From Thermoflexus hugenholtzii JAD2 (lineage in GTDB: Bacteria > Chloroflexota > Anaerolineae > J036 > Brachytrichaceae), in the NCBI GenBank assembly GCA_945877855.1, contig CAMDWA010000017.1, forward strand, positions 1 through 44,250: a stretch of DNA of 44,250 bases. The letters run 5' to 3'. Shown here piece after piece: positions 33,951 through 42,500 of this stretch (its first letter is position 1; each line of letters begins with the position of its first letter). A program made the translations under genes and the position numbers. Under the pieces are notes generated by a model. The model made no database searches. It was not told the DNA's origin and saw only the letters and a list, made by a program, of their open reading frames with translations.

Positions 33951-34003
33951 ATGAAGGGGGCAGGATAAAGGATGAAATTCATCCTTTATCCTGCCCCCTT
34001 CAT
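33951..34003. terminator. Heptamer-based bidirectional hairpin between uraA and rpoD
   Basis: Perfect 26-bp arms (33951-33976 / 33978-34003) with a single-base centre. Within the arms GGATAAA-GGATGAA is a 7-mer repeat. It lies between converging genes and probably stops both. Confidence 0.85.
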
Positions 34004-34013
34004 CCTTTCTTAC

Positions 34014-35513
34014 TCATTCTTTCAAAAAGTCACGCAGGCGACGGGTATGCGCTGGGTGACGTAAACGACTGAGCGCTTGTGCCTCGATTTGGCGCACCCG
34101 CTCGCGAGTAACGCCGAGACGCTTGCCCACTTCTTCGAGCGTATACATCTCGCCATCAAGCAAGCCGTAACGCAATTGCAAAATACGCACCTCACGCGGC
34201 GGCAATGTATCCAGAATCTCGCCCAATTGCTCACGCAGCACCTGATTCGTCACCATCTCAGCAGGCGCGGGGCTGTCGTCATCGGGTATAAAATCACCCA
34301 ACACGCTCTCTTCCTCATCGTCGGTAGGTGTCTCTAAGCTAATGGGACGGCGTGCCACTTGAATCATCTGCTCGGCTTTGCGCACCGTCACATTCAAGGC
34401 CTCGGCCAATTCAGCCACCGTCGGGTCACGCCCCAGCTCTTGCGTCAATTGGTGATTGGCGCGTAGCAAACGGTTAATCTGATCACCCATATGCACAGGC
34501 ACGCGAATGGTGCGGCCCTGATCGGCAATAGCACGCGTCACCGCCTGACGAATCCACCATGTGGCATAAGTGCTGAACTTGTGTCCACGTCGCCAGTCAA
34601 ACTTTTTAGCAGCGCGAATCAGGCCAATATTGCCCTCTTGAATTAAATCTAAGAAAGGCACACCACGCCCAATATATTTCTTGGCTACGCTAATCACCAA
34701 ACGCGAGTTGGCATTAATCAAATGCTCACGCGCAGCCATGCCGTCGTCGCCATAATCAGTCAAAACTTCACGATCTGGATGCTCGCCCTTACTCTCGATC
34801 AACGTCTCGCGAGATTGCTTACCGCGCTCCATCCGTTGCGCCAAGTCAACCTCTTGAGGCGCAGTTAGCAATGGCACACGCCCGATCTCTTTCAAATAAA
34901 GCCCGACGGTATCGTCGGCTTCAATCGCCTCTAAAAGATCTTCGCTGGCTGTCTCGCCAAACTCATCATCTTCATCGTCGTCTTCAATATTTTGCGCCAA
35001 CTGATCTTGCGCTTCTTCTTCGTTGGCAACAATGGCAATACTGGCATCGGTTAAGTTACCAAATAATTCTTCGAGTTGCTCGGCGTTCTTTTCGGCATCA
35101 GGAAAAGCCGACAAAATATCATCATAAGTGACATAGCCTTTCTCGCGTCCTAAGTTAATAAGCTGTTCTTCGACGGTCAATTCTTCGACCGTAATCACTT
35201 CGATCATGCCCGGCGATAAGTCGCTGGCATATTGTGATAGATCTTCTTTGATCTCTTCACGGATCACCTTGCCATTTTTAAGGTTCTCGTTAATGATGCC
35301 GTGCAATGTCCGTAAATCCTTAATTGGGTCTTTAATCGGATTGCTAATCAGCGCTTCCAAATTCGGCATTTTTAATGGTGAAGGCACAATAGTTGACATC
35401 TCATCCTCAATGACCGGCTCAACCGGATTTGCCACGGCTACTGCTTTTGCTGCCTTTTCTGCCTTCGTCGCCTTTACTTTTGGCTTCGCTGTCTTTTCTT
35501 CCTTTACTGCCAT
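34014..35513 (-). CDS. rpoD: Principal RNA polymerase sigma factor (sigma-70)
   Basis: The start is taken at ATG 35513 ([17 protein letters not shown]), giving 499 residues; an upstream in-frame ATG at 35624 would add a hydrophobic leader foreign to sigma factors. The Lys/Ala-rich start leads to region 1.1-like acidic sequence, then region 1.2 [20 protein letters not shown]. Region 2: [20 protein letters not shown] then [39 protein letters not shown]. Region 3: [17 protein letters not shown]. Region 4: [19 protein letters not shown] and [20 protein letters not shown]. All core functions are retained. It is expressed from the promoter at 35678-35706. Confidence 0.95.
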   Translation of the reverse strand: MAVKEEKTAKPKVKATKAEKAAKAVAVANPVEPVIEDEMSTIVPSPLKMPNLEALISNPIKDPIKDLRTLHGIINENLKNGKVIREEIKEDLSQYASDLSPGMIEVITVEELTVEEQLINLGREKGYVTYDDILSAFPDAEKNAEQLEELFGNLTDASIAIVANEEEAQDQLAQNIEDDDEDDEFGETASEDLLEAIEADDTVGLYLKEIGRVPLLTAPQEVDLAQRMERGKQSRETLIESKGEHPDREVLTDYGDDGMAAREHLINANSRLVISVAKKYIGRGVPFLDLIQEGNIGLIRAAKKFDWRRGHKFSTYATWWIRQAVTRAIADQGRTIRVPVHMGDQINRLLRANHQLTQELGRDPTVAELAEALNVTVRKAEQMIQVARRPISLETPTDDEEESVLGDFIPDDDSPAPAEMVTNQVLREQLGEILDTLPPREVRILQLRYGLLDGEMYTLEEVGKRLGVTRERVRQIEAQALSRLRHPAHTRRLRDFLKE

Positions 35514-35677
35514 CTTCCACACACCGCCAATATATAAATTCTTCAATACACCCTTGCCCCATTTCAAACCCAGCCAAGCCAAACACACCACGCCAATTAA
35601 GCATGGTATTAGCAATGAAAACACTTTGTTTTTTTACTGAAGTTTAAATGGATAAAGAGCAGGACGATTGAGATTAC

Positions 35678-35706
35678 ATACTAGCAAGTAGATGTTGCAT
35701 TGTCAA
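35678..35706 (-). promoter_or_regulatory. Near-consensus sigma-70 promoter of rpoD
   Basis: On the minus strand TTGACA (35706-35701), exactly 17 bases, then TAGTAT (35683-35678). A run of eight T residues followed by AAATAC just upstream may act as an UP element. Predicted start is near 35671, giving a leader of about 155 bases before ATG 35513. Between this and the next gene (35707-35846) the DNA is AT-rich and without other signals. Confidence 0.85.
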
Positions 35707-35846
35707 GTGGGTATTTAAAAAAAATCTTACAAAGTTTGTGATAAACGCCGAAGCCTATGATTTTCGTTATCAAAAAACAAATAACCAATTCAGTTTCCTA
35801 GATATAAACAGTGATATATATAAAAATCTTCACTGCAAAACTAAAA

Positions 35847-37001
35847 CTATTTCGGATAACTATATTGACTCACCCGTTTTTCATTCTGGTCATACAATTC
35901 CACAACACCACCGCTATTTGGCCATAATTCTGTATTGCGGTTAAAACTAAGCGGCCCACACCCCCCAGTTAATGGCGGTGAATTGGTGTAGATACGGCAT
36001 TTCTGATTCGGCGGCAAAAGAAAACCATTACCCAACACCGATAACGATAATCGCTCGCCACCTTTTAAGCCAATACTCCAACCTTTTAAGCTAATGCCTT
36101 GGGCGCTCAGGTTTTGCAGCTCTACATATTCATCTGCTTCTTTCAAACTTGCATCACCTTGAAAATTTAAGGTTGTAATCTCAACCAATCCAGCGGCTTC
36201 ACCCACAGTTGGGGCGGGGCTTGGCTGAATGGGAGATGCGGCAGCGTTAATCACATTGCTAGTTGGCGCAATTGCGACAACAGGGGTTGCAAGGTTTGTC
36301 AAAATTAAAGGGCGTGGCGTAAAAGTCGGCGGCAAGGTCGCAACTGGCACATTCACGGGCGAAACCAAAGCCCCCGCCAAGCCTACCGATGTGGGTGTGC
36401 GAGGGGGCGCAAGCGTAGGCAATGGCTTCAATGTGCCAATTGGCAGCGCCGGGGTTGGTAAATCTGCCAATAAAACAGCACTGGTCGGCTCAATATTGGC
36501 CGTCGGGCGGGGTGACGGCGAAGCCAATACCGCCACAAAAATCGTCGGTGGGGCCAAACCTACCGTCGTTGTTGGCACATTCGTCTGCCGCCGCGCACTG
36601 ATTTGGGGGCCAAGCCATAGCAAAAAAACAGCCCCACACGCAATCACAGCCAAAGTAACCGCCCCCAATCCCCCCATCCACAGCGCCCCCAAAAACCGAG
36701 GTGAAAACCGTAGTGAAGCATTTGTGGCGGGCATATTGACCGCCGATGCTTTGGGGGCAAATGGCGCTGCCAACGCAAATACTTGTTGCCGCGTCAGCCA
36801 TTGGCTGGTCAGCGTCGCTTCAATTTCGCTAAAACGGTGGGCAAAACGCGGCGCAACAGCGGTATAACGGCATAATTTTGTCTCACGGTCAAAAACAAAA
36901 ACACTTTTACAGGCCGCACAATGACATTCATCGGCCTGTAATGTCAATGCCCGCCGTCGACACAACGGGCATGTCTTTGGGTGAATACGCCGCAAATCCA
37001 T
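35847..37001 (-). CDS. Zinc-ribbon/transmembrane/lamin-tail-domain protein
   Basis: 384 residues. N-terminal cytoplasmic zinc ribbon with C11-x2-C14 and C28-x2-C31 (C26 also present). Residues about 103-130 form one membrane helix (FLGALWMGGLGAVTLAVIAC and on). A long Pro/Thr/Ala-rich external linker (about 135-270) leads to a lamin-tail domain (about 272-384): LVEITTLNFQGDASLKEADE then YVELQNLSAQGISLKGWSIGL and GGVVELYDQNEKRVSQYSY. The topology joins an inside metal-binding module to an outside Ig-like domain. It begins immediately after the stop of the phosphoribosyltransferase gene (TAA-ATG), so it is translated from the same message. Function is unknown. Confidence 0.72.
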   Translation of the reverse strand: MDLRRIHPKTCPLCRRRALTLQADECHCAACKSVFVFDRETKLCRYTAVAPRFAHRFSEIEATLTSQWLTRQQVFALAAPFAPKASAVNMPATNASLRFSPRFLGALWMGGLGAVTLAVIACGAVFLLWLGPQISARRQTNVPTTTVGLAPPTIFVAVLASPSPRPTANIEPTSAVLLADLPTPALPIGTLKPLPTLAPPRTPTSVGLAGALVSPVNVPVATLPPTFTPRPLILTNLATPVVAIAPTSNVINAAASPIQPSPAPTVGEAAGLVEITTLNFQGDASLKEADEYVELQNLSAQGISLKGWSIGLKGGERLSLSVLGNGFLLPPNQKCRIYTNSPPLTGGCGPLSFNRNTELWPNSGGVVELYDQNEKRVSQYSYPK

Positions 37002-37517
37002 TTAGCCAAGCGTCGGTTCAAACATCCGCACACCCCGTTGACGACGATTTAATTCCCACGGATAAACGACAAATGTATCGGTAGTCTCGGCAAAATAATT
37101 GGGCTTATGGGTGGGGAATAACGAACGCGCCGGTTTGTAATGTAATACCGCCAATTCGGCACGCGCCCCAAAGGCCTCTAGCCGCCCGCGCACCGTCATA
37201 ATATGCCGCCCATGCGTCCATACATCGTCAACCACCAAAATACGCCGCCCTTTCGATATCTCTTCGTTTGGGAACTGAAGAAAGGTGGGCCATGCCAACA
37301 AACGCGGGGCATCCTCTGAAGGGAACTCGACTGAAGCGACTAAGATATGCCGAATATCGAGCGCCTCAGCAATCATACCGCCCGGAATAATGCCACCACG
37401 AGTGACCATTAGTAACGAATCGAACACCCCTTCCATCTGAGGAATAAGCTTATCAATTAAACTGTCCACATCGGACCAAGATAGTATCTGTTGTTGTGAA
37501 TGCTCCTGTTGACGCAT
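37002..37517 (-). CDS. Phosphoribosyltransferase, xanthine/hypoxanthine type
   Basis: 171 residues, cytoplasmic; GGGAG upstream of ATG 37517. The PRPP-binding loop is RRILVVDDVWTHGRHIMTVR (about 91-110), with VTRGGIIPGGMIAEALDI (about 38-55) as the pyrophosphate loop. Overall pattern is that of Gpt-like or archaeal-type enzymes that salvage xanthine, hypoxanthine or guanine; substrate cannot be read from sequence. It is cotranscribed with the zinc-ribbon/lamin-tail gene and divergent from the LysM lipoprotein gene. Confidence 0.88.
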   Translation of the reverse strand: MRQQEHSQQQILSWSDVDSLIDKLIPQMEGVFDSLLMVTRGGIIPGGMIAEALDIRHILVASVEFPSEDAPRLLAWPTFLQFPNEEISKGRRILVVDDVWTHGRHIMTVRGRLEAFGARAELAVLHYKPARSLFPTHKPNYFAETTDTFVVYPWELNRRQRGVRMFEPTLG

Positions 37518-37536
37518 TGTTTTTCTCCCTATTGTC

Positions 37537-37566
37537 TGGTATAACTTAAAATGGTGTAACTTAAAA
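37537..37566. promoter_or_regulatory. 15-bp tandem direct repeat in divergent promoter region
   Basis: TGGTATAACTTAAAA (37537-37551) is followed directly by TGGTGTAACTTAAAA (37552-37566), 14 of 15 identical. It lies in the 53-base gap between the phosphoribosyltransferase and LysM genes and contains TATAAC-type -10 sequence. It could be two binding sites of one regulator. Confidence 0.5.
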
Positions 37567-37570
37567 TATC

Positions 37571-38290
37571 ATGGACGCGCGACCACATCTGATAGCCATT
37601 ATCACAGTTTTATTTTTACTCATTGCGCTACCGTCTTGTCAACGACAATCGGTTAGCCCCGGTGGGTTACCGCCCGGCCCCCCCAGCGGTGGTGGCGGCT
37701 CGGTTGGCGTTATCCAACCCACAAACACCCCCATATTCGCCCCAGCAACCATTATCCCAGCCTTGCCGACCCAAACTTCGGTACCTCCGCCCAATGCCCC
37801 AGTATCACCGCCATCTGCGCCTATAGGAGGTGGGACCAGCATTCAACAAACTGTCGTTGTATCGGCTACCCCTCAACCATCACAACCCCCTCCCGCAGCC
37901 GATATCGCTTGCAATGTTAAAGGTGTGCACATCGTGGCACAAGGTGAAAACTTATATCGCATCTCTTTGCGTTATCGTATGTCAACAGAAGGGCTGGCCC
38001 GTATGAATAATATTTGGGATCCCAATTATTTGCGTGTTGGGCAACGGCTGCAAACCTTGTCTTGTTACACTGTGCGATCTTATGGCTGGTGGGTATGGGA
38101 GCGCAGCCCAGCTCCCCCGCCAGCAATTATCGATTCAGGGATGGTCGGGTCGAGCACCTATATCGTGCAACAAGGCGACACCCTCTATCGTATCGCCGTG
38201 CGTTTTAACACCACTGTGCGTGACCTTATGATCGCCAATGGTCTGCCAAATGAAAATGTAGCGGCTGGGCAACGATTATTTGTGCCATAA
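37571..38290 (+). CDS. LysM-domain lipoprotein
   Basis: 239 residues. Signal peptide MDARPHLIAIITVLFLLIALPSC with the lipobox Cys at 23, so it is membrane-anchored outside. A Pro/Gly/Ser linker (about 28-110) is followed by two LysM modules: GVHIVAQGENLYRISLRYRM (from about 117) ending GQRLQTL, and TYIVQQGDTLYRIAVRFNTT (from about 195) ending AGQRLFVP. LysM binds peptidoglycan N-acetylglucosamine. No catalytic domain is present, so it probably helps hold the envelope or recruits another protein. No Shine-Dalgarno is seen before ATG 37571. Confidence 0.9.
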   Translation: MDARPHLIAIITVLFLLIALPSCQRQSVSPGGLPPGPPSGGGGSVGVIQPTNTPIFAPATIIPALPTQTSVPPPNAPVSPPSAPIGGGTSIQQTVVVSATPQPSQPPPAADIACNVKGVHIVAQGENLYRISLRYRMSTEGLARMNNIWDPNYLRVGQRLQTLSCYTVRSYGWWVWERSPAPPPAIIDSGMVGSSTYIVQQGDTLYRIAVRFNTTVRDLMIANGLPNENVAAGQRLFVP

Positions 38291-38307
38291 GGTTTAACCC
38301 TTTTATC

Positions 38308-38357
38308 AAACAACAAAAAACGCTTGCACGAGATTGTGCAAGCGTTTTTTGTTGTTT
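38308..38357. terminator. Rho-independent terminator after LysM gene
   Basis: Perfect 22-bp arms (38308-38329 / 38336-38357) containing CGCTTGCAC, with a GAGATT loop and T6 in the right arm. It ends the LysM transcript. Confidence 0.92.
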
Positions 38358-38508
38358 AATGAGGGCAAAGCTCTCACCAACACGCAGTGATCGCGAATTC
38401 GGCGAAGGTATTGATTTTTACTACCTCTTAGCAGCATACAAAGCATAAATCACAGCATATTTGCTATATACTTATCACTCAACAACAATTATCAAAGGAG
38501 ATTCTAAT

Positions 38509-39351
38509 ATGTGTGTTCCATTATGCCAACAAAAAATTGCCGAAACCATGCTTAACCGCCGCAATTTCATCAAAACCGTCGGTGCAATCACCGCTGTAGC
38601 CGCCGCTGCTAGCCTAGACCAAAAAGCTGCCGCCAGTGTCAACGCTGCGCCACAACAAAACATTTCATATAGCAATGTGGTTGACCTTACGCATACCTTA
38701 CATCCCGATTTTCAAACTTATAGCGGTGAGAAACAAATTGATCTTAAAAAGGTGTTTTCGCTTAAAAAAGATGGCTATAACTTAAATGGCTATAACTTGA
38801 GCAATGAACATGTTGGCACACACATGGATGCGCCATTTCATTTTTCAGATAGAGACAGCGCCGATGCCATTCCAGCACAAAACCTAGTTGGAGCCTTAAC
38901 GGTTATTGACATCACCGACAAAACCCGCCTCAATTCTGATGCCCAACTGACCATGGAAGACCTGAAAGCATGGGAACGCAAATGGGGGCGTATTCCTGAT
39001 GGCGCAGTCGTAGCCATGTATAGCGGATGGGAACGTTATGTTAATTACCCTCAATTCCGCAATGCTGATAGCAAGGGCATTATGCATTTTCCCGGCTTTC
39101 ACATCGATGCCATCAATTATTTGCTCGAAATGCGCTCGGTCAAAGGCATTATGGTTGATACCTTAAGCCTTGACTATGGCAAATCGGCAGATTTTGCCGT
39201 GCATTACAAATGGCTGCCCTCAAACCGCTGGGGGATTGAATGCGCCGCTAATTTAGGCAAATTGCCCGCCAGTGGCGCAACGGTTGTGGTCGGCGGGCCA
39301 AAAATTGCTGGCGCAACTGGTGGCCCTAGCCGTGTGCTAGCGCTGGTATAA
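38509..39351 (+). CDS. Tat-exported cyclase / kynurenine-formamidase-like hydrolase
   Basis: AAAGGAG selects ATG 38509 over the in-frame ATG 38461, giving 280 residues. The N-terminus has a twin-arginine signal NRRNFIKTVGAITAVAAAA (16-34), preceded by an unusual short MCVPLC extension. The cyclase-family metal motif HVGTHMDAPFHF (101-112) is intact, with VVDLTHTLHPDFQTYSG before it and MVDTLSLDYGKS later. Members hydrolyse N-formylkynurenine or related cyclic or amide substrates with a metal ion. Export points to an extracytoplasmic substrate, so kynurenine formamidase itself is uncertain. Confidence 0.88.
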   Translation: MCVPLCQQKIAETMLNRRNFIKTVGAITAVAAAASLDQKAAASVNAAPQQNISYSNVVDLTHTLHPDFQTYSGEKQIDLKKVFSLKKDGYNLNGYNLSNEHVGTHMDAPFHFSDRDSADAIPAQNLVGALTVIDITDKTRLNSDAQLTMEDLKAWERKWGRIPDGAVVAMYSGWERYVNYPQFRNADSKGIMHFPGFHIDAINYLLEMRSVKGIMVDTLSLDYGKSADFAVHYKWLPSNRWGIECAANLGKLPASGATVVVGGPKIAGATGGPSRVLALV

Positions 39352-39364
39352 CCCTGAATTGAAA

Positions 39365-39515
39365 AGCCATGAGCCATGAGCTTTGAGCTTTGAGCTATAA
39401 CACAAATGTTATAACTCATGGCTCACGGCTCATAGCTCATGGCTCACGGCTCATGGCTCATGGCTCATAGCTCATAGCTCATGGCTCAAAGCTCAAAGCT
39501 CATGGCTCATAGCTT
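39365..39515. repeat. Heptamer (GCTCATG)n inverted repeat region
   Basis: The left part (39365-39397) carries GAGCCATGAGCTTTGAG, with a TATAAC/GTTATA hairpin centre at 39396-39415. The right part is about 14 tandem 7-mers of the form GCTCAYR or GCTCAAA (39416-39515). The far right end pairs with the left part, so the whole can fold on itself. The right edge adjoins the last codons of the surface-protein gene. It separates two converging genes. Confidence 0.85.
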
Positions 39516-42500
39516 AGCGCTTCTTCAACATCGGCAAATACACCTTGGGTGCGCCACCAGTGTTAGCCCCGCCCCACTTGGCTGGGCCATACACATTGGT
39601 GCGGCCCGTCGTCTCGGTCTCGACTAACCAATAGGTATACACCTTGCCAGCGCTGGCATTGGTGTCAACGAATTCATACGAGCCACCACCGCCACCGCGC
39701 CCTTCGCCCAAAATTGCTTCGGGCGTGACCTTCTCAGCATCAATCGCCACAGCCTCGCCAGCGCGATACCCCTCGGCACGATATAACGTAAACGACCAGG
39801 TATCGACCTCGCTTGTCGTCACCCACTTTACGCGCACCCCTTTACCGTTGTTTAAGGGGGTGGCCGCAAAACTCGCCAAGGTCACTGCGCTTGGTTCAAA
39901 TGGGTTATCGACAACGTTACTGTTACGGCTCGTCACAATACTACCGCTCTCTTGACCGCTAATCTGCGCGACGTTGGTAATCACATTCACGGCTTGAGCC
40001 GATTCGACAATCCTGACGCGGAATTGAATTTCACGGGTGTCACCCGGATTCAATGTCCCAAGATCCCACACCAATTTTGACCCTACCCGACGAGATGGGG
40101 CGGGCACAGCACTGCCAGCCACATATTGCGTGACAGGGCTGTCAATTGGGTCAGTCAACACCACACCTGTTGCCACCGTGCTGCCGGTATTCTTGGCAAT
40201 CAAGGTATACACCAATTCATCACCCGGGCGCACGCTTGACCCGCTGCCACTGCCATCGGGGGTGGTTACGCTCTTTTCTACGCCAAGTTGAGGCAAGATA
40301 AACAAACCAACATCAACTTGCGCCTCAGTCGCGCCACTCACCACATTCACGGCTGGGGTGGTGCCAGTTGAAATATCAGCATCACTGTCTAAGGCTTCAT
40401 CTCCACCGACATTAGGCGGAGTAAAGATATACCCCCCCGGCAAAGTGAAGGTTGCGGTATAGGTGCCACTGATCAGATTGGTAAACAAGTAGTTGCCGCT
40501 GGCGTTGGTGGTGGTGGTGCTAATGACAATACCATTGAGATATAGCTTGACCGGCACATTCGCCACCCCCGGCTCGCCTGCATCTTGAATACCATTATTG
40601 TTCACATCCAGCCATACCCGATCACCCAAGCTAGCTGGTCGCCAGAAACCGGCATCGACGGTTAAGTTCGATATCCCCGGCGACAACACAATTCCCCCCA
40701 CTTTGCCATTCACAGGGTCACTATCGGCTGTATCGCCGCCGACATTAGCAGTGGTAGGCACATAGTTTGGTGGGGTAATAAATTCGATACTATAAGGCGC
40801 ATTGGCCAGCAAATTATCGAATTGATAATAACCCGTCACCGTTGTGGTGCTGGTCAATGTGCCAGTCGGCGTGGTCAAGACCACAATCACATTGGCTATA
40901 CCCGGCTCATTGCTGTCTTGTTGTCCATTATGGTTAAGGTCTTCCCAAACCAAATCACCCAAGCTCAATGGCCGCCAAAAGCCAGCGTCAATGGTCAAGT
41001 TCACCTCTTCTGGCCCCAAGATGATATTGATCACCTGGCCGCCAATCGGATCGCTATTGTTGGTATCGCTCACAACACCGGTGTTAAGGGTAGGCAAATA
41101 CCCAGTTGGGGTGCTAAATGCGACCGTCAACGGCACACCGGGTGTCACATTGGTAAAAGTATAGAGGCCTTTTGCATCCGTTACGGTCGTAATTACCCCG
41201 CTGGGTGTATATAACGTTACGGTTACGCCCGGTATACCGGGTTCGTTGGGGTCTTGAAGCCCATTATGATTGATATCTTCCCATACCCCATTGCCCAAAG
41301 TAGCATAAGGCGGGTAGAAACCAGCATCAATGGTTTTATTGGTTTCACCACTCACCAAGACCACATTTGTTACCTTCCCGTTAATCGCGTCGCTATCCAA
41401 TGTGTCTGTCGTCACATTGCTTTGGGTTGGCGAATAACCATTCGGGGTGCTGAACTCAACGGTATAGGGAATGCCCGGCACCAAATTTGTAAACGTATAA
41501 GCGCCATTTGCATCTGTTACGGTTGTAATAACGCCCGTTGATGAAACCAGTGTCACCGTCACGTTGGGTATACCCTTCTCGTTTGGCCCTTGTTGACCAT
41601 CGGGCACTTTGTCATACCACACAAAATCGCCAATGACAGCGGGCTTAAAGAAACCGGCATCAATATTGAGGTTAGATTCATTTGGCCCCAATACGATATT
41701 CGTCACTTTACCATTGATGGCATCGCTATTATTCGGGTCATTCATTACACCCACATTTTGGGTTGGGCTATAGCCCGCTGGGGTGGTGAATTGGACCGTG
41801 TAAGGCACAGCCGGTAGCAGATTGGTAAAGGTGTAATAACCGTTTTGGTCTGTCACCATCACTACTGTATTTGTCGGTGATAACAATGTCACCGTCACGC
41901 CAGCAATCCCTAACTCACCAACATCTTGCAAGCCATTGCCATTCACATCCTCCCACACCTTGTCCCCTAACATCGCCACAATCGACCTAAAACCAGCATC
42001 AATATTCAAATTGTTCTCACCACTGGTCAAAACAAGATTTGTCACTTTGCCATTCACAGGGTCGCTGTTATTTGGGTCGTTGGGTATGCCACTGGTGGTC
42101 GTGGGCGTAAACGCAATTGGGGTCGTAAACGCAATTGTGTAAGGGATACCGGGCGCTAAGTTGGTAAATGTGTAATTGCCGTTGGGGTCCGTCACAGTCA
42201 CAACTGTGCCCGTCGGTGTATACAAAGTTACGGTCACGCCCGGCAATCCAGGTTCGCCGCTCTCTTGCGTTCCATTCGTGTTGCTGTCATTCCATACCTT
42301 ATCACCCAACACAGCTGGCCGCCAAAAACCTGCGTCAATGTTCAAATTGCTTTCATTAGGCCCAAGCACAATATTGGCGACAGTGCCATTCACGGGGTCA
42401 CTGTTGCTTGCATCGTTTGGTACCCCGCTGGTTAAAGTTGCAACATAGCCTTGCGGCGTTGCAAATGTAACGGTATAGCCCACCCCCGGCACCAAATTGC

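Noticed and set aside
35514-35624. N-terminal hydrophobic extension of RpoD
   Set aside because: It resembles a membrane helix not found in sigma factors; ATG 35513 begins the recognisable protein.
39365-39515. CRISPR-like short repeats
   Set aside because: The repeat unit is 7 bp and contiguous, with no unique spacers; this is a tandem repeat, not a CRISPR array.
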